A stretch of DNA of 50,128 nt, from contig JAHRWZ010000081.1 of the NCBI GenBank assembly GCA_019104865.1, positions 1-50,128 on the forward strand. The letters run 5' to 3'. The DNA is from Castellaniella sp. (GTDB taxonomy: Bacteria; Pseudomonadota; Gammaproteobacteria; Burkholderiales; Burkholderiaceae_B). Within the stretch, counting starts at the first letter, position 1, and each line of letters starts with the position of its first letter. Below, one piece after another: positions 35,230 through 50,128 of this stretch. The notes beneath the pieces were generated by a model. It was not told the origin of the DNA and made no database searches. It was given only the letters and a program-made list of their open reading frames with translations. The translations under genes and the position numbers were made by a program.

Positions 35230-36341
35230 ATGGCAGCGCTGGCCCCGTACGCCTGCCACCCCGAATCCACGCGCGGGCGCCGGCACCCAGAGCCACCGCC
35301 CCAGGGGCGCAGCGACTTCCAGCGCGACCGCGACCGCATCATTCACTGCTCGGCATTCCGGCGCCTGGAATACAAGACACAGGTCTTCCTGAACCACGAG
35401 GGCGATCTGTTTCGCACGCGGTTGACCCACAGCATCGAGGTCGCCCAGATCGCCCGCACCCTGGCCCGCAATCTGGGCGCGCACGAAGACCTGATCGAGG
35501 CCATCTCGTTGGCACACGACCTGGGGCACACGCCGTTCGGCCATGCCGGCCAGGATGAACTGAACGCCTGCCTGCGGGAATTCGTGCCGGATGCCGGCGG
35601 CTTCGAACACAACCTGCAGAGCCTGCGGGTGGTGGACGAACTGGAAGAACGCTACGCCGCCTTCGATGGCCTGAATCTGTGCTTCGAAACCCGCGAGGGC
35701 ATCCTGAAGCACTGCTCGCGCAGCCATGCGCGGCAACTGGGGCCTGTCGCGGCGCGTTTCCTGGACGGCACCCAGCCGTCGCTGGAAGCGCAGCTCACCA
35801 ATCTGGCCGACGAGATCGCCTACAACAACCATGACATCGACGACGGCCTGCGTTCTGGCCTGATCACGGTGCCGCAGCTGCTGCATCTGGATATCTTCGC
35901 CGCGCATCACGACCAGGTGCGCCGCCGCTATCCGGACGTCGAATCCAAACGTCTGGTGTCCGAGGTCATCCGCGCCATGATCAACACCCTGGTACAGGAT
36001 CTGACGCGCACCACGGCCGACAATATCGCCCGGCTGCAGCCCCGGTCGGCCGACGAAGTCCGTGCAGGCCCGCCGCTGGCGGCGTTTTCCGATGCGATGC
36101 GCGCCCAGGCCGATGATCTGAAGCAGTTCCTGCTGAAGAACCTGTACCGGCATTATCAGGTGATGCGCATGACGGGCAAGGCGCGGCGAATCGTTCGCGA
36201 ACTGTTCCAGGCTTTCGTGGCCGATCCGCGCCTGCTGGCCGACGAATACCGCCGCGAAGACCCGATTGCCCAGGCGCGGGCGATCACGGATTACATCGCC
36301 GGCATGACGGACCGTTATGCGGTCCGGGAACACCGGGCTAT

Positions 36342-36357
<16 letters not shown>
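35230..36357 (+). CDS. dgt: dGTP triphosphohydrolase-like HD-domain protein
   Basis: Hydrolyses deoxynucleotides (dGTP in E. coli) to nucleoside and triphosphate. The 375-residue type is the shorter deoxyguanosinetriphosphate triphosphohydrolase-like family. Metal ligands are in [13 protein letters not shown] (H), [13 protein letters not shown] (HD) and [15 protein letters not shown] (D). Translation is probably coupled to aroB. Its last 16 bases overlap the end of the convergent uvrA. Confidence 0.93.
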
Positions 36358-39218
<2,861 letters not shown>

Positions 39219-39293
39219 GCCGGTAGGGGAGTTCAGGTTCTTCAAAGGCCAACTTGCTACTATAACGCGCAGACCCCCTATATTCTGTCCTTT

Positions 39294-40499
39294 ATGGCCC
39301 GTTCCGCACCTTCCTCTGCTCCCGCCCTCAAACTGACCGACCTCGAACGGCGCAGCAGCATCGCGCTGGCCTCTCTGTTTGCGGCCCGCATGCTGGGCCT
39401 GTTCCTGCTGACCCCGATCTTCGCCGTGGCGGCCCGCACACTGATCGGGGGCAACGACCCGGTCCGGGTCGGTCTGGCGCTGGGTGCCTATGGCCTGACG
39501 CAGGCGGTCATGCAGATTCCGCTGGGCATGGCCTCGGACCGCTATGGCCGCCGGCCGATCATCGTCTTCGGCATGCTGCTCTTCGTTATCGGCGGGGTCG
39601 TCTGCGCCCTGACCGACAGTGTCGATTGGGTGACGGTCGGGCGCGTGATCCAGGGGCTGGGCGCCGTGTCGGCGGCCATCACCGCCTGGATCGCCGACGC
39701 CACCCGGCCCGAGGTGCGCACCCGGGCCATGGCCATGGTGGGTGGGTCCATCGGCATTTCCTTCGCCTTGTCGCTGGTGCTGTCGCCCCTGCTGGTGGGC
39801 GAATTCGGCCTGTCGGGCCTGTTCTGGGCCATCAGCCTGCTGGGTTTCGTCTGCCTGCTGATCGCCATGTTCTTCGTGCCGGACGTCCCCAAATCCGAAG
39901 CCGACATCGTCCAGGCCACGCCGCGCGACGTGCTGGGCCACCGCGACCTGCTGCGCCTGAATTTCGGCGTGTTCTGCCTGCATTTCATCCTGATGGCGCT
40001 GTTCATGGTGGCCCCGGGGCTGCTGGGGCGCCTGGGCGGCTTCGATTCGGGCAGCCTGTGGCAGGTCTATCTGCCGGTCATCCTGGCGTCCTTCGTGCTG
40101 ATGGTGCCGGCCGTTTTCTACACAGAAACCCGCAAGGTGCACAAACCCGCGCTGGAATGGGCCGTGCTGGGGCTGGCTGTGGTGCTGGGGGCGCTACCCT
40201 GGCTGATGAATTCCTTCACGCTGGTGGTCGTGGCCCTGATTGGCTTTTTCGTCTGCTTCAATATCCTGGAAGCCCTGCAGCCGTCGCTGGTGTCGCGGGT
40301 GGCGCCGCCCGCCTACAAGGGCCTGGCCCTGGGTTTCTACAACACCGCGCAGTCGCTGGGGGTGTTCGCCGGCGGCGTGCTGGGCGGCGTCCTGGTACGC
40401 ACCAGCGGCCCGTCCATGGTCTTCTGGGTCAGCGCCATGCTGGCCGTGGTCTGGCTGTATACCGCGCGGGGATTCAAGGAAATCCGCACGGGACACTGA
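39294..40499 (+). CDS. Major facilitator superfamily transporter
   Basis: A 12-helix inner-membrane transporter of 401 residues. Motif A between helices 2 and 3 reads [13 protein letters not shown], followed by [16 protein letters not shown] and [20 protein letters not shown], a drug/sugar-efflux-type signature. The true start is ATG 39294. It is divergent from uvrA, which is its usual partner in related genomes. Substrate unknown; YajR-like efflux is a possibility. Confidence 0.9.
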   Translation: MARSAPSSAPALKLTDLERRSSIALASLFAARMLGLFLLTPIFAVAARTLIGGNDPVRVGLALGAYGLTQAVMQIPLGMASDRYGRRPIIVFGMLLFVIGGVVCALTDSVDWVTVGRVIQGLGAVSAAITAWIADATRPEVRTRAMAMVGGSIGISFALSLVLSPLLVGEFGLSGLFWAISLLGFVCLLIAMFFVPDVPKSEADIVQATPRDVLGHRDLLRLNFGVFCLHFILMALFMVAPGLLGRLGGFDSGSLWQVYLPVILASFVLMVPAVFYTETRKVHKPALEWAVLGLAVVLGALPWLMNSFTLVVVALIGFFVCFNILEALQPSLVSRVAPPAYKGLALGFYNTAQSLGVFAGGVLGGVLVRTSGPSMVFWVSAMLAVVWLYTARGFKEIRTGH

Positions 40500-40515
40500 C
40501 ACTTGGCCAGCCGCC

Positions 40516-41526
40516 TCAGGGGGTTCCCAGATCCTGCTCCACCGCATGACAGGCCACCAGACGGCCAGCCTGCATCTTCAGCTGGGGCATCGTTGCGCGG
40601 CAGACCGGCATCACGCGTGGGCAGCGGCTGCTGAACGGGCAGCCGGGCGGCGGGTTCAGGGGGCTGGGCAGTTCACCCGAAATGCGGATGCGCTCGCCGT
40701 GTCCTGTGGGGTTCAGCCTAGGGGTGGCCGACAACAGCGCCTGGGTGTAGGGGTGCAGCGGATGGCCGAAGATCGCCGCCTTGCCGCCGTGTTCGACCAC
40801 CCGGCCCAGGTACATCACCATGACTTCGTCGGCCAGGTGTTCCACCACCGATAGGTCGTGGGAAATAAAGACGTAGGACAGGCCCAGGTCGCGCTGCAGA
40901 TCCTTCATCAGGTTCAGCACCTGCGCCCGCACGGATACGTCCAGGGCCGATACGGCCTCGTCGGCCACCAGGATTTCGGGTTCCAGCATCAGGCCGCGCG
41001 CGATGGCAATGCGCTGGCGCTGGCCGCCGGAAAACATATGCGGGTAGCGGCTGTAGTGTTCCGGCCGCAGACCGACGCGTTCCATCATGGATTGCCCTCG
41101 CGCCCGACGCTGGGCAGCGTCCATGGTGGTGTTGATGAGCAGCGGTTCTTCCAGGATGGCGCTGATGCGCTTGCGCGGATTCAGCGAAGCGTACGGGTTC
41201 TGGAAGATGATCTGGATCTTCCGGCGGCGCAGGCGGGTCAGCTCGGCGCTGGTGTGCGAGACGTCCTGGCCGCGATAGAGCAACTGGCCGGCGGTGGGCG
41301 GCTCGATCATGGTCAACACTCGCGCCAGCGTCGATTTGCCGCAACCCGATTCGCCGACCACGGCCAGCGTCTTGCCCGCCTGCAGTGAAAAGGACACGCC
41401 ATCCAGCGCCTTGACGGATCGTTTCGGCTTCAGGAAACCGGTCTCGACCGGATAGTGGCGTTTCAGTTCGATGGCCTGCAGGACGACGCTGTCGCTGTCC
41501 GCAGCCGATGAAGACGAGGTGTTCAT
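40516..41526 (-). CDS. dppF: Dipeptide ABC transporter ATP-binding protein DppF
   Basis: The second ATPase of the importer. In 336 residues: Walker [14 protein letters not shown], signature [14 protein letters not shown], Walker [14 protein letters not shown], and the Cys-containing oligopeptide-transporter C-terminal domain (GCPFSSRCP). The ATG overlaps the stop of dppD (ATGA). Last gene of the operon. Confidence 0.93.
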   Translation of the reverse strand: MNTSSSSAADSDSVVLQAIELKRHYPVETGFLKPKRSVKALDGVSFSLQAGKTLAVVGESGCGKSTLARVLTMIEPPTAGQLLYRGQDVSHTSAELTRLRRRKIQIIFQNPYASLNPRKRISAILEEPLLINTTMDAAQRRARGQSMMERVGLRPEHYSRYPHMFSGGQRQRIAIARGLMLEPEILVADEAVSALDVSVRAQVLNLMKDLQRDLGLSYVFISHDLSVVEHLADEVMVMYLGRVVEHGGKAAIFGHPLHPYTQALLSATPRLNPTGHGERIRISGELPSPLNPPPGCPFSSRCPRVMPVCRATMPQLKMQAGRLVACHAVEQDLGTP

Positions 41527-42518
41527 GCGGAAATCTCGATGGGCAGCCCGGTCGGCAGGCCCTGATCGTTCAGTGGGGTGTGGCACTTCACCTGGCGGCC
41601 TTCGGGCCCGGTCAGCATGGGTTCCACGGTGCGGCAATGTTCGGCGGCATAGGGGCAGCGGGGACTGAGCAGGCAACCCTGCGGTCGGTCGTAGCGCCCC
41701 GGCACCATGCCGGGCAGCGACATCAAGCGGTCCGCGTTCTTGGAAAATTCCGGCAGGGCCCGCAGCAGCGCCTGGGTGTAGGGGTGGCGCGGCCGCTTGA
41801 AGATATCGGCCGCCGGGCCGGATTCGACGATTTGCCCGGCGTACATCACCAGGATGCGGTCGGCCGCCTGGGCGACCAGCGCCAGATCGTGGGTGATCAG
41901 CACCAGCCCCAGGCCTTGCTGTCGCTGCAGCGACAGCAGCAGGTCCATGATTTGCGCCTGGATGGTGACGTCCAGCGCCGTGGTGGGCTCGTCGGCGATC
42001 AGCAGGCGGGGGTTGCAGGCAATCGCCATGGCGATCATCACCCGCTGGCTCATGCCGCCCGACAGCTGGTGCGGGTAGGCCTTCAGGCGCGAGGCCGGAT
42101 CGGGGATGCCGACCTGTTCCAGCAGTTCCAGTACACGGGCCCGCAGCGCGCGGCGCGATCCGCCCTGGTGCGCCCGCAAGGCCTCGGCAATCTGATATTC
42201 CACCGTATAACAGGGATTCAGGCTGGTCATGGGGTCCTGGAAGATCATGGAGACCTTGGACCCGACGATGGCGCGGCGTTTCCTGTCCGGCAGGGACAGC
42301 AGATCCTGGCCCTCGAAACGCAGGGCGTCGGCCCGCACCCGGCCGGGAAAATCGATCAGGCCCATCAGCGCCAGGGAACTGACCGATTTTCCCGAGCCCG
42401 ATTCGCCCACCAGGCCGACGACCTCGCCGGCGTTGACGTGATAGCTGATGTCGTCGACGGCCTTGAACGGCGCCGATTCGTCGCCGAAATGCACGGACAG
42501 ATTGCGAACTTCCAGCAT
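41523..42518 (-). CDS. dppD: Dipeptide ABC transporter ATP-binding protein DppD
   Basis: First ATPase of the importer, 331 residues. Walker [15 protein letters not shown], signature [14 protein letters not shown], Walker [13 protein letters not shown], and a C-terminal domain with [11 protein letters not shown], whose cysteines can bind an iron-sulfur cluster in related proteins. It starts 10 bases after dppC and overlaps dppF. Confidence 0.94.
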   Translation of the reverse strand: MLEVRNLSVHFGDESAPFKAVDDISYHVNAGEVVGLVGESGSGKSVSSLALMGLIDFPGRVRADALRFEGQDLLSLPDRKRRAIVGSKVSMIFQDPMTSLNPCYTVEYQIAEALRAHQGGSRRALRARVLELLEQVGIPDPASRLKAYPHQLSGGMSQRVMIAMAIACNPRLLIADEPTTALDVTIQAQIMDLLLSLQRQQGLGLVLITHDLALVAQAADRILVMYAGQIVESGPAADIFKRPRHPYTQALLRALPEFSKNADRLMSLPGMVPGRYDRPQGCLLSPRCPYAAEHCRTVEPMLTGPEGRQVKCHTPLNDQGLPTGLPIEISA

Positions 42519-42528
42519 GGCCCGATCC

Positions 42529-43418
42529 TCAGACTTTCAGGCGCGGATCCAGCGCGTCGCGCAGCCCGTCACCCATCAGATTGAATGCCAGCACCGCCAG
42601 CAAAATGGCCAGGCCGGGAAACGTCACGATCCACCAGGCGCTTTGGGCGAACTGCAGCACGTTGGCCAGCATGGTGCCCCATTCCGGGGTCGGTGGTTGG
42701 GCGCCCATGCCCAGAAACCCCAGGGCGGCCATATCCAGGATGGCGTTGGAAAAGCCCAGCGAGGCCTGCACGATCAGCGGCGCGACGCAGTTGGGCAGGA
42801 TGTTGATGAACATCTGCCGCCAGGCGCCCGCGCCCACCACGCGCGAAGCGATCACGTAGTCGCGGGTCATTTCGCGCAGCACGGCGGCGCGGCTCAGGCG
42901 CACGTAGTGCGGCAGGGCCACGAAACTGAGCGCCAGGGACGCATTGACGATGGACGGCCCGAAGATCGCCACCAGCACCAGGGCCAGCAACAAGCTGGGT
43001 AGCGCCAGCATGATGTCGACCAGGCGCATGATGGTGATGTCCACCACGCCGCCGCTATAGCCGGCGATCACGCCGAAGAAAATTCCCAGCACCAGCGACA
43101 CGCTGACCACCAGGAAGCCCACCAGCAGCGACAGCCGCGCGCCGTAAATCAGGCGCGACAGGATGTCGCGGCCCACGTCGTCGGTGCCCAGGATGAAGCG
43201 CCAGCTACCGTCCGCATGCCAGACGGGTGGCTGCAGCAGATGTTCGCGGAATTGCGCCGCCGGATCGTGCGGTGCGACCAGGTTGGCCGCGATGGCGATG
43301 AACAACATCAGCAGGATGTAGCACAGCCCGATCAGCGCACCGCGATTGCGGGAAAAATCCTGCCAGAAGGATTTGAGCGGCCCCGGAGGAGCCGGCATGG
43401 CAGTCGTCGTCAATTCGG

Positions 43419-43422
<4 letters not shown>
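42529..43422 (-). CDS. dppC: Dipeptide ABC transporter permease DppC
   Basis: Membrane subunit with 297 residues: cytoplasmic start, first helix ([20 protein letters not shown]), then the binding-protein-dependent permease domain with the coupling-helix EAA loop (about 210-230, [17 protein letters not shown]). The start at 43422 overlaps the dppB stop by four bases. Confidence 0.94.
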
Positions 43423-44447
<1,025 letters not shown>

Positions 44448-44559
44448 GATGCGGAAAGCGCGCTAATATCCTGCCGGTTGCCCAGGCCTCACCAGGCCGG
44501 TCCAGTTGCCGAAATATCGCAAACGGGGCGCTGGCGTGAAGGGCGGGGGATTCGGTCCG

Positions 44560-44590
44560 CCCGTCCCCGGCGCAGGGAGCCGGAGACGGG
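44560..44590 (-). promoter_or_regulatory. 12-bp hairpin between dppA and dppB
   Basis: CCCGTCCCCGGC (44560-44571) and GCCGGAGACGGG (44579-44590) pair over 12 positions (one G-U pair on the minus-strand RNA) with a 7-nt loop. It starts ten bases after the dppA stop and has no U-tract. Such structures protect the abundant binding-protein mRNA and lower expression of the permease genes. Confidence 0.7.
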
Positions 44591-44600
44591 ACACTAGAGC

Positions 44601-46199
44601 TTATTGGCCGAGACTGACGTGGTCGAAGATGTGCCTGCCCACGGGGGATACGGTGTAACCCTTCACGTTCTTGCGCAGCGGTTCGAACACTGTGGAGTGC
44701 GCAATCATGACGGCGGGCGCCTGTTCATGCATGATGACCTGGGCCTGCTTGTACAGTTCGACGCGCTTGGCATGGTCGGACGTGGTGCGGGCCGGCTGGA
44801 TCAGGTCCTCGAAGGGCTGATAGCACCAGCGGGAATAGTTCGAACCGTTCTTGGCCGCCGCGCAACTGAACAGCGTCGCCAGGAAGTTGTCCGGGTCGCC
44901 GTTGTCGCCCGTCCAGCCGATCAGCATGGTCTGGTGCTCGCCGGCCTTGGAGCGCTTCAGGTATTCGCCCCATTCGTACGTGACGATCTTGGCCTTGACG
45001 CCGATCTTGGCCCAGTCGGCCTGGATCATCTCGGCCATGCGCCGCGCATTCGGGTTGTAGGGACGCTGCACCGGCATGGCCCACAGATCGGTCTCGAAAC
45101 CGTCCGGGTAGCCGGCCTCGGCCAGCAGGGCCTTGGCCTTGGCCACATCATGCGGCCAGTCCTGGACCGCATCGTTGTAACCCCACATCGTCGGCGGCAG
45201 CAGGTTCTTGGCGGGCTGTCCCGCGCCCTGGAACACGGCGGCGATGATGGCGGGCTTGTCGATCGCCATGGACAGGGCCTGGCGCACGCGCACATCGGTG
45301 TAGGGTTTCTTTTCGGTGTTGAAGGACAGGTAGCCGACGTTCAGGCCGGCCTGCTCCAGCAACTGGACTTCCTTGTTCTGGAGCATCGAATCCAGGTCGG
45401 CCGGGTTCGGGTACGGCATGGACTGGCACTCGTTCTTCTGCAGTTTGGCATAGCGCACCGAGGCATCGGGCGTGATGGCGAACACCAGGCGGTCGACCTT
45501 GGGCTGGTCGCCCCAGTAGGCCTTGAACGCCTTATAGAGGATGCGCGCGTCCTTCTGGTAAGTGACGAATTCGAAGGGCCCGGTGCCGATGGGATCGGTA
45601 TCGACCTTGGCCGGTGTGCCGGCCTTCATCATGGCGTCGGCGTATTCGGCCGACTGGATCGAGGCGAAATCCATGCCCAGATTGGCGATGAACGGAGCCT
45701 CGGGGCGGTTCAGGACGAAGCGGACGGTATGATCGTCGACTTTTTCGATGCGGTCGATGAGCTTGCCCATGCCCATGCCGTCGAAGTACTGGTAGGAACC
45801 GTTCGAAACCTTGTGGTAGGGATGGTCGGCGTTCTTCTGGCGCAGGAACGAGAACAGCACATCGTCGGCATTGAAGTCGCGCGTCGGCTTGAAGTGCTTG
45901 CCGGAATGGAACTTCACGCCCTTGCGCAGGTGAAAGGTGTAAATCTTGCCGTCCTCGCTGACGTCCCAGGACTCGGCCAGGCCCGGCACGATCTCGGTGG
46001 TGCCGGCCTTGAATTCGACCAGGCGGTCGAAGATCGGGTGGGTCGCGTCGTTGGTCGTGCCCGCCGTGAAGAATGCCGCGTTGAAGCCCTCGGGAGAGCC
46101 TTCGGAACAGTAGACGTAGGTCGTTGTGGCGGCCTGCGCGCTTGCCATGGCCATGGACACCAGGGCGAGGCCCAGCGTCCGCTTGAAGATCTTGTTCAT
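44601..46199 (-). CDS. dppA: Dipeptide ABC transporter substrate-binding protein DppA
   Basis: Periplasmic binding protein of the peptide/nickel family. AGAGGT precedes ATG 46199. The 532 residues carry a signal peptide ([21 protein letters not shown]) and the mature start [16 protein letters not shown], like E. coli DppA; the family block near [14 protein letters not shown] is present. Dipeptide is the most likely substrate; haem or glutathione transport are known variants of the family. Confidence 0.94.
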   Translation of the reverse strand: MNKIFKRTLGLALVSMAMASAQAATTTYVYCSEGSPEGFNAAFFTAGTTNDATHPIFDRLVEFKAGTTEIVPGLAESWDVSEDGKIYTFHLRKGVKFHSGKHFKPTRDFNADDVLFSFLRQKNADHPYHKVSNGSYQYFDGMGMGKLIDRIEKVDDHTVRFVLNRPEAPFIANLGMDFASIQSAEYADAMMKAGTPAKVDTDPIGTGPFEFVTYQKDARILYKAFKAYWGDQPKVDRLVFAITPDASVRYAKLQKNECQSMPYPNPADLDSMLQNKEVQLLEQAGLNVGYLSFNTEKKPYTDVRVRQALSMAIDKPAIIAAVFQGAGQPAKNLLPPTMWGYNDAVQDWPHDVAKAKALLAEAGYPDGFETDLWAMPVQRPYNPNARRMAEMIQADWAKIGVKAKIVTYEWGEYLKRSKAGEHQTMLIGWTGDNGDPDNFLATLFSCAAAKNGSNYSRWCYQPFEDLIQPARTTSDHAKRVELYKQAQVIMHEQAPAVMIAHSTVFEPLRKNVKGYTVSPVGRHIFDHVSLGQ

Positions 46200-46414
46200 C
46201 GTTACCTCTTTGAGTGTGACCACGAAGGGCGGAAAGACTCGACGGCGAGGCCGGTTATCGGTGTTGCCGAAAATTTTTCGAAACATAGCACGGAACACCA
46301 CGAACACTCCAGCACCAGGGCATCCAGAATTACCCGGATGCGGATCCGCGCAATTTATGGATGCCCCATGCGGTGCAGCCCGGCTTGGGCCGCGACATCG
46401 CCCGGTCGCGCGGC

Positions 46415-47848
46415 CTACTGCCCGAGGCCGGTCAGATCGCCGAATCGCGCGATGAACTCGGCCGGCGACATCGTCCGTCCATTGGCCGTGACCTGACCGT
46501 CGGCGTAACGGTAGTCCGCCGTGACGACGTCCCCCTGGCGTTGCGCCAGGCCCTGTCGTTCCAGCCGGCCGGCATATTGATCGAACAGCATGCTGACCAG
46601 CGCCACGGCCATGTCGGGGCCGCCTTCGCCGCGCTGCGTCTGACGCACGATCTGCAGCAGCATGGGCTTGGACAGGCTCAGTTGCGCGGACAGTTGCCGG
46701 ATGGCGCTTTCGATGAGCCCGCCCAGATCCTGGGGCGCATCCTCGGCCGCCGGCCGGAATTCCGCCAGGGCCTTGAGTTCGCTCGTCCCCTGGGGGGTTT
46801 CCCAGCGCAGGGCGTCGAGCGACAGGCGCGGCCCGGCCGCCAGCACGGGCACGGCCAGGGCGCGCAAGCGCCGCTGGTCCTCGTCGGACAGGCCCTGGTC
46901 CGGATCGGCGCCCTCTTCCATCCGCTCCAGCGCGCCGGCCAGCGCCTGCAAGGCAGGCACGTCCAGGTGTTCGGCCGACAGCGTCAGCGCGATCCGCCCC
47001 AGGTCCTGGCGATCGACCCGCAACTGGCCCAGGTCGTAGGCCAGCCGGCTGTCGAGCAGGCTGCCCGTGCGGGCCGTGTCCGAACTCAGCGACGGACCGA
47101 TGAACGCCACGGGAGGCGCGTCGGGCACATCGACCTGAACCTGCCCGAACCGCGCCCGCTGCCGCGACTGCAGACCGGATTCGCCGCTGCGGGTGGTGGC
47201 GCCGTCGAAATCCAGACCTTCGAGCCGCACCCGGACGCCGGAGTCCGCGTCGAACACGGCCAGCCGGTCGGCATGCCCGGAAACGGCCGTCCGGCCCGCC
47301 TCGGGATCATGATCGATTTGCACCAGGGCGCCGCCGAAGTCCAGCCGGTCATCGGCCAGACGGACCGGCTCCAGGCGCCAAAGCGCGGCGACCCCGCCAT
47401 CGAACCCGATCCGGGACCGCAAGGTCCAGGGGGCCGTGCCGGCCGGCAGCGCATCGAACCAGGGCTGCCAAGGGCCGCCGGGCAAGGGCTCGATCAGGCT
47501 CCAGGCCGCCGCGGGACGCCATTCCCCCTGCCGCACGGCCGCCCAGGGCCAGGGACCATGGGCCAGGGCGTCGTGCAGACCCAGGGTCTGGTCCCGGCCT
47601 TCATCGTCGCGGAACTGGAAGCCGTAGCGGATGTCCGAGGAAAACACGCCGCGCCGGTAGTCCTGGATGGTCAGGACGGGACGCGGATCGGCGGACGTCC
47701 ATTGGGCGGCGATTTCCTGGTTGGCCTGCGCCACCCAGGCTTCGACACGGTCCTGGGCCAGGCGTCCGGCATACCAGGAAGCCCCCGTGTAAGCCAGGGC
47801 CAGGGCAGCCGCCAGACCGGCGGCGGTTTTCAGGGAGCGTGGGCTCAT
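46415..47848 (-). CDS. YdgA-like protein (DUF945)
   Basis: A 477-residue envelope protein of the DUF945/YdgA family, function poorly known. The ATG at 47848 overlaps the stop of the upstream gene. An N-terminal signal anchor ([21 protein letters not shown]) is followed by the family pattern [14 protein letters not shown] (about 65-78) and [19 protein letters not shown]. The C-terminal part is helical and ends [17 protein letters not shown], also typical. The much longer open frame upstream is out of gene. Confidence 0.88.
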   Translation of the reverse strand: MSPRSLKTAAGLAAALALAYTGASWYAGRLAQDRVEAWVAQANQEIAAQWTSADPRPVLTIQDYRRGVFSSDIRYGFQFRDDEGRDQTLGLHDALAHGPWPWAAVRQGEWRPAAAWSLIEPLPGGPWQPWFDALPAGTAPWTLRSRIGFDGGVAALWRLEPVRLADDRLDFGGALVQIDHDPEAGRTAVSGHADRLAVFDADSGVRVRLEGLDFDGATTRSGESGLQSRQRARFGQVQVDVPDAPPVAFIGPSLSSDTARTGSLLDSRLAYDLGQLRVDRQDLGRIALTLSAEHLDVPALQALAGALERMEEGADPDQGLSDEDQRRLRALAVPVLAAGPRLSLDALRWETPQGTSELKALAEFRPAAEDAPQDLGGLIESAIRQLSAQLSLSKPMLLQIVRQTQRGEGGPDMAVALVSMLFDQYAGRLERQGLAQRQGDVVTADYRYADGQVTANGRTMSPAEFIARFGDLTGLGQ

Positions 47849-48738
47849 CGGGAATCTTCTCCATCGGTGCGCCTGGAGGCGCGATCGTACAACCGGATCA
47901 ATTGCGAGGCGTCTTCCGCCCCCAGGCCCTGGCGGCTGGCCAGGCGGTAGCTCTGGCCGGCGGCGGCAGCCACAGGCATGGCGGTGCCCTGGGCACGCGC
48001 CAGCGCCGCCACGGTGTCCAGGTCCTTCAACATGGTGTCCAGGGTGGCCTGGGCGGCTCCGGGCGCCTGGGTCATGCGGGGCACGAAAATCCGCAGCAGG
48101 GTGGAATCGGCCCAGCCGCCGGCCAAGGCCTCGTCCAGGCGGGCGGCATCGACGCCGGCGTCCCGGGCCAGCGCCACCGATTCGGCGATGGCGGCGATCG
48201 TGGCTGTCACGATGGTCTGATTGCAGAGTTTGGTCACCTGACCGCTGCCCGTCGGTCCCATGTGGGTGACCCGGCTGGCATAGGCCATCAGCAGCGGCTC
48301 GGCCCGGGCGCAGGCGTCGGCCGGGCCGCCCGCCATGATGGCCAGGGTGCCGGCCGCCGCCCCGCCGGTGCCGCCGGACACCGGCGCGTCCAGCCAGACG
48401 GCGCCGTTGGCCCGGGCCAGCCGTTCGGAGAATTCGCGCGTTTCCGCGGGCGGGATGGAGGAATGGTCGATCAGCAGTTCCAGCGAACCGGCCCGCGCCA
48501 GACCGTCCTCGCCGAACACCACGTCGCGCACCGCAGCCGCATCGAACAGGCACAGGGCGACCCAGGCGCACCGCTCGCCCAGTTCGCGCGGGCTCGCGCA
48601 GACCCGGGCGCCGGCCGCCTGGATGTCCCGCAACGGACCGGGCGAACGATTCCAGACATGGACCTCGTGCCCGGCGCGCAGCAGACGGCCCACCATGGGC
48701 ACACCCATGCGGCCCAGTCCGCAGAATCCGATCTTCAT
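47845..48738 (-). CDS. 3-Hydroxyisobutyrate dehydrogenase-family NAD(P)-dependent oxidoreductase
   Basis: A beta-hydroxyacid dehydrogenase of 297 residues from ATG 48738. It has the N-terminal dinucleotide-binding GFCGLGRMGVPMVGRLL, the substrate-binding DAPVSGGTGGAAAGTLAIM and the catalytic Lys in GSGQVTKLCNQ. Substrate (3-hydroxyisobutyrate, tartronate semialdehyde or a succinic semialdehyde) cannot be read from sequence. It lies two bases after ispH and overlaps the DUF945 gene by four. Confidence 0.92.
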   Translation of the reverse strand: MKIGFCGLGRMGVPMVGRLLRAGHEVHVWNRSPGPLRDIQAAGARVCASPRELGERCAWVALCLFDAAAVRDVVFGEDGLARAGSLELLIDHSSIPPAETREFSERLARANGAVWLDAPVSGGTGGAAAGTLAIMAGGPADACARAEPLLMAYASRVTHMGPTGSGQVTKLCNQTIVTATIAAIAESVALARDAGVDAARLDEALAGGWADSTLLRIFVPRMTQAPGAAQATLDTMLKDLDTVAALARAQGTAMPVAAAAGQSYRLASRQGLGAEDASQLIRLYDRASRRTDGEDSR

Positions 48739-48740
48739 GG

Positions 48741-49712
48741 TCAGTCCGCCCGCTTGCGGGACAGTTCGCGAGGCAGGGGGAAGGCGATCTGCTCGCGCAC
48801 CCCGTCCAGAGGGCGCACGGAACGCGCGCCCAGTTCCTTGAGCCGGTCGATCACCTGCCGCACCAGAATTTCGGGCGCGGACGCCCCGGCCGTCACGCCG
48901 ATGCGCCGGGCATCGCGCAACCATTCGGGATCGATCATGTCGGGATGATCCAGCAGATATGCGGTCACCCCCTTGCGCTCGGCGACTTCGCGCAGGCGGT
49001 TGGAATTGGAACTGTTCGGGCTGCCGACCACCAGCACCAGATCGCACTGCGGCGCCATGACGCGGACCGCGTCCTGGCGGTTCTGCGTGGCATAGCAGAT
49101 ATCGCTTTTCCTGGGTTCGGAGATACCGGGAAAGCGTGCGCGCAGGGCGTCGGCCACCTGGGCGGCGTCGTCGATGGACAGCGTGGTCTGAGTCACGAAA
49201 GCGAGGTGATCCGGCTGGCGCACCTGGAGTGCCTGGACATCTTCGACCGATTCGACCAGATACATGCCGTCGTCGGCCTGTCCCAGCGTGCCCTCGACCT
49301 CCGGATGGCCTTTGTGGCCGATCATGATGACCTCGCGACCTTCTTTGCGCATGCGGGCGACCTCGACGTGGACCTTGGTCACCAGCGGACAAGTGGCGTC
49401 GAAGATGCGCTGGCCGCGCCGTTGCGCTTCGTCGCGCACGGCGCGCGAAACGCCGTGCGCGGAGAAGATCACGATCGCGCCCGAAGGGGCGTCTTCAAGT
49501 TCGTCGATGAAGATGGCCCCCTTGGCGCGCAGGTCATCGACCACATAGCGGTTGTGCACGATCTCGTGACGCACGTAGATCGGCGCCCCGTGGATTTCCA
49601 GGGCGCGCTCGACGATCTCGATGGCCCGGTCCACACCGGCGCAGAAGCCGCGCGGTTGCGCCAGGACGATCTCGGCGCCCGTGTCGCCGGCAGGTGTGCG
49701 TCCGTCGATCAC
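48741..49712 (-). CDS. ispH: 4-Hydroxy-3-methylbut-2-enyl diphosphate reductase
   Basis: The iron-sulfur enzyme of the last MEP-pathway step, producing IPP and DMAPP. The three cluster cysteines lie in [23 protein letters not shown] and ICYATQNRQ; the catalytic Glu region TQTTLS and the [12 protein letters not shown] box are present. The start codon is GTG at 49712, sharing four bases (GTGA) with the stop of fkpB, the normal partner. 323 residues. Confidence 0.96.
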   Translation of the reverse strand: MIDGRTPAGDTGAEIVLAQPRGFCAGVDRAIEIVERALEIHGAPIYVRHEIVHNRYVVDDLRAKGAIFIDELEDAPSGAIVIFSAHGVSRAVRDEAQRRGQRIFDATCPLVTKVHVEVARMRKEGREVIMIGHKGHPEVEGTLGQADDGMYLVESVEDVQALQVRQPDHLAFVTQTTLSIDDAAQVADALRARFPGISEPRKSDICYATQNRQDAVRVMAPQCDLVLVVGSPNSSNSNRLREVAERKGVTAYLLDHPDMIDPEWLRDARRIGVTAGASAPEILVRQVIDRLKELGARSVRPLDGVREQIAFPLPRELSRKRAD

Positions 49713-50128
49713 AGCACCCCCAGGATCTTGATCTCGACCTGCAGGTCGATGCCCGCCAGCGGGTGGTTGAAATCGAACAGGGCGGCGTCATCCCGCAGGG
49801 TCTTGAGCACGCCGGAATAGCGGCCGCCATTGGGCGCCACGAATTCGACCATGTCGCCCGCCTCGAACTCGGTGTCAGGCGGCGCGTTGCGCGCCATTTC
49901 TTCGCGCCCGACCCAGCGCAGCAGCTCCGGATTGCGTTCGCCATAGGCCTGCGCGGCCGGCAGATCCGCCGTGAAGTGTTCACCCTCGGGGCGGTCGAGC
50001 AACAGCGCTTCGATGCCCGGCGCCCACTGGCCGATGCCCATCTGCAGCGTGGCGGGCCGGTCCAGGAAGGTGTCGACGAAGACGGTGCCGGCTCCGGGAC
50101 CGGTCAGAAGCTCGATGCGATAGTGCAG
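49709..50128 (-). CDS. fkpB: FKBP-type peptidyl-prolyl isomerase SlpA (partial)
   Basis: The gene enters from the right edge; translation from the edge reads [21 protein letters not shown] and continues in frame through [18 protein letters not shown] to the stop at 49709-49711. At least 139 residues are present, nearly full length for the roughly 150-residue SlpA family. The insert-in-flap domain ([16 protein letters not shown]) and the C-terminal [21 protein letters not shown] match the family. It acts as a cytosolic chaperone/isomerase and is conserved next to ispH. Confidence 0.93.
   Translation of the reverse strand: MHYRIELLTGPGAGTVFVDTFLDRPATLQMGIGQWAPGIEALLLDRPEGEHFTADLPAAQAYGERNPELLRWVGREEMARNAPPDTEFEAGDMVEFVAPNGGRYSGVLKTLRDDAALFDFNHPLAGIDLQVEIKILGVL

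Noticed and set aside
39219..39293. LexA box before uvrA
   Set aside because: Looked for CTGT-N8-ACAG in the 75-bp spacer; only an isolated CTGT is present.
39219..40142. N-terminal extension of uvrA by about 300 codons
   Set aside because: It runs through the divergent transporter gene and has no UvrA similarity; the family start is at 39218.
48739..49392. Long upstream extension of the 3-hydroxyisobutyrate dehydrogenase-like gene
   Set aside because: Antisense/other-frame shadow of ispH; the dinucleotide-binding motif starts directly after ATG 48738.

Overview
The window joins two very different pieces of a high-GC betaproteobacterial chromosome. From about 13.4 kb to the right end it is conserved core genome. 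Gene content and order (sspB-sspA, petABC, mscL, a Nif3-type gene, an HtrA protease, hemB, ysxC, cytochrome c4, resB-ccsA, lysA-lptM-mrcA, aroKB-dgt, uvrA, a dipeptide ABC operon, ispH, fkpB) point to Burkholderiales, probably Alcaligenaceae (Bordetella/Castellaniella/Pusillimonas-like). That placement rests on remembered synteny and was not searched.

Positions 1 to about 13.4 kb are the integrase-proximal end of a genomic island or integrative element. A tyrosine recombinase (12242-13261, -) faces the 3' end of a tRNA-Thr(UGU) gene (13400-13475, -), with a perfect 11-bp tandem repeat between them. The far end of the island lies outside the window; the left edge cuts the start of an IS66-like transposase gene. 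Most cargo proteins are unrecognised. They include two divergent paralogues (617-1324 and 2843-3658) flanking a putative winged-helix protein, a XRE regulator with two matching operator-like sites, three exported proteins or lipoproteins in an A+T-richer pocket (6.1-8.1 kb), a Sel1-repeat protein overlapping a Cys-rich zinc-binding protein, and a 44-residue orphan protein.

The most unusual content is non-coding. About 1.2 kb (4038-5208) holds no credible gene but at least a dozen near-perfect hairpins, a 42-nt element with two identical 7-nt internal-loop strands, and a possible 8-bp closing helix spanning about 900 nt. It looks like a large structured RNA. Two of its hairpin loops read as GNRA tetraloops only on the minus strand, which hints at the direction of transcription. 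Nearby are six TGACT motifs at 15-16 bp spacing (9023-9103), a branched element with a 14-bp stem (9174-9257), a 10-bp inverted repeat just behind the 44-residue gene, and a hairpin with a G9 loop that buries the ribosome-binding site of the Sel1 gene.

The core half is ordinary and internally coherent. The bc1 complex genes (petABC), cytochrome c4 and the System II haem-ligation pair (resB-ccsA) form a respiratory theme together with hemB. lysA, lptM, mrcA, aroK and aroB serve precursor, envelope and aromatic biosynthesis. dppABCDF is a peptide importer whose four distal genes are compactly arranged behind a strong hairpin that follows dppA. ispH-fkpB and two further genes end the window as a tightly overlapping minus-strand cluster.
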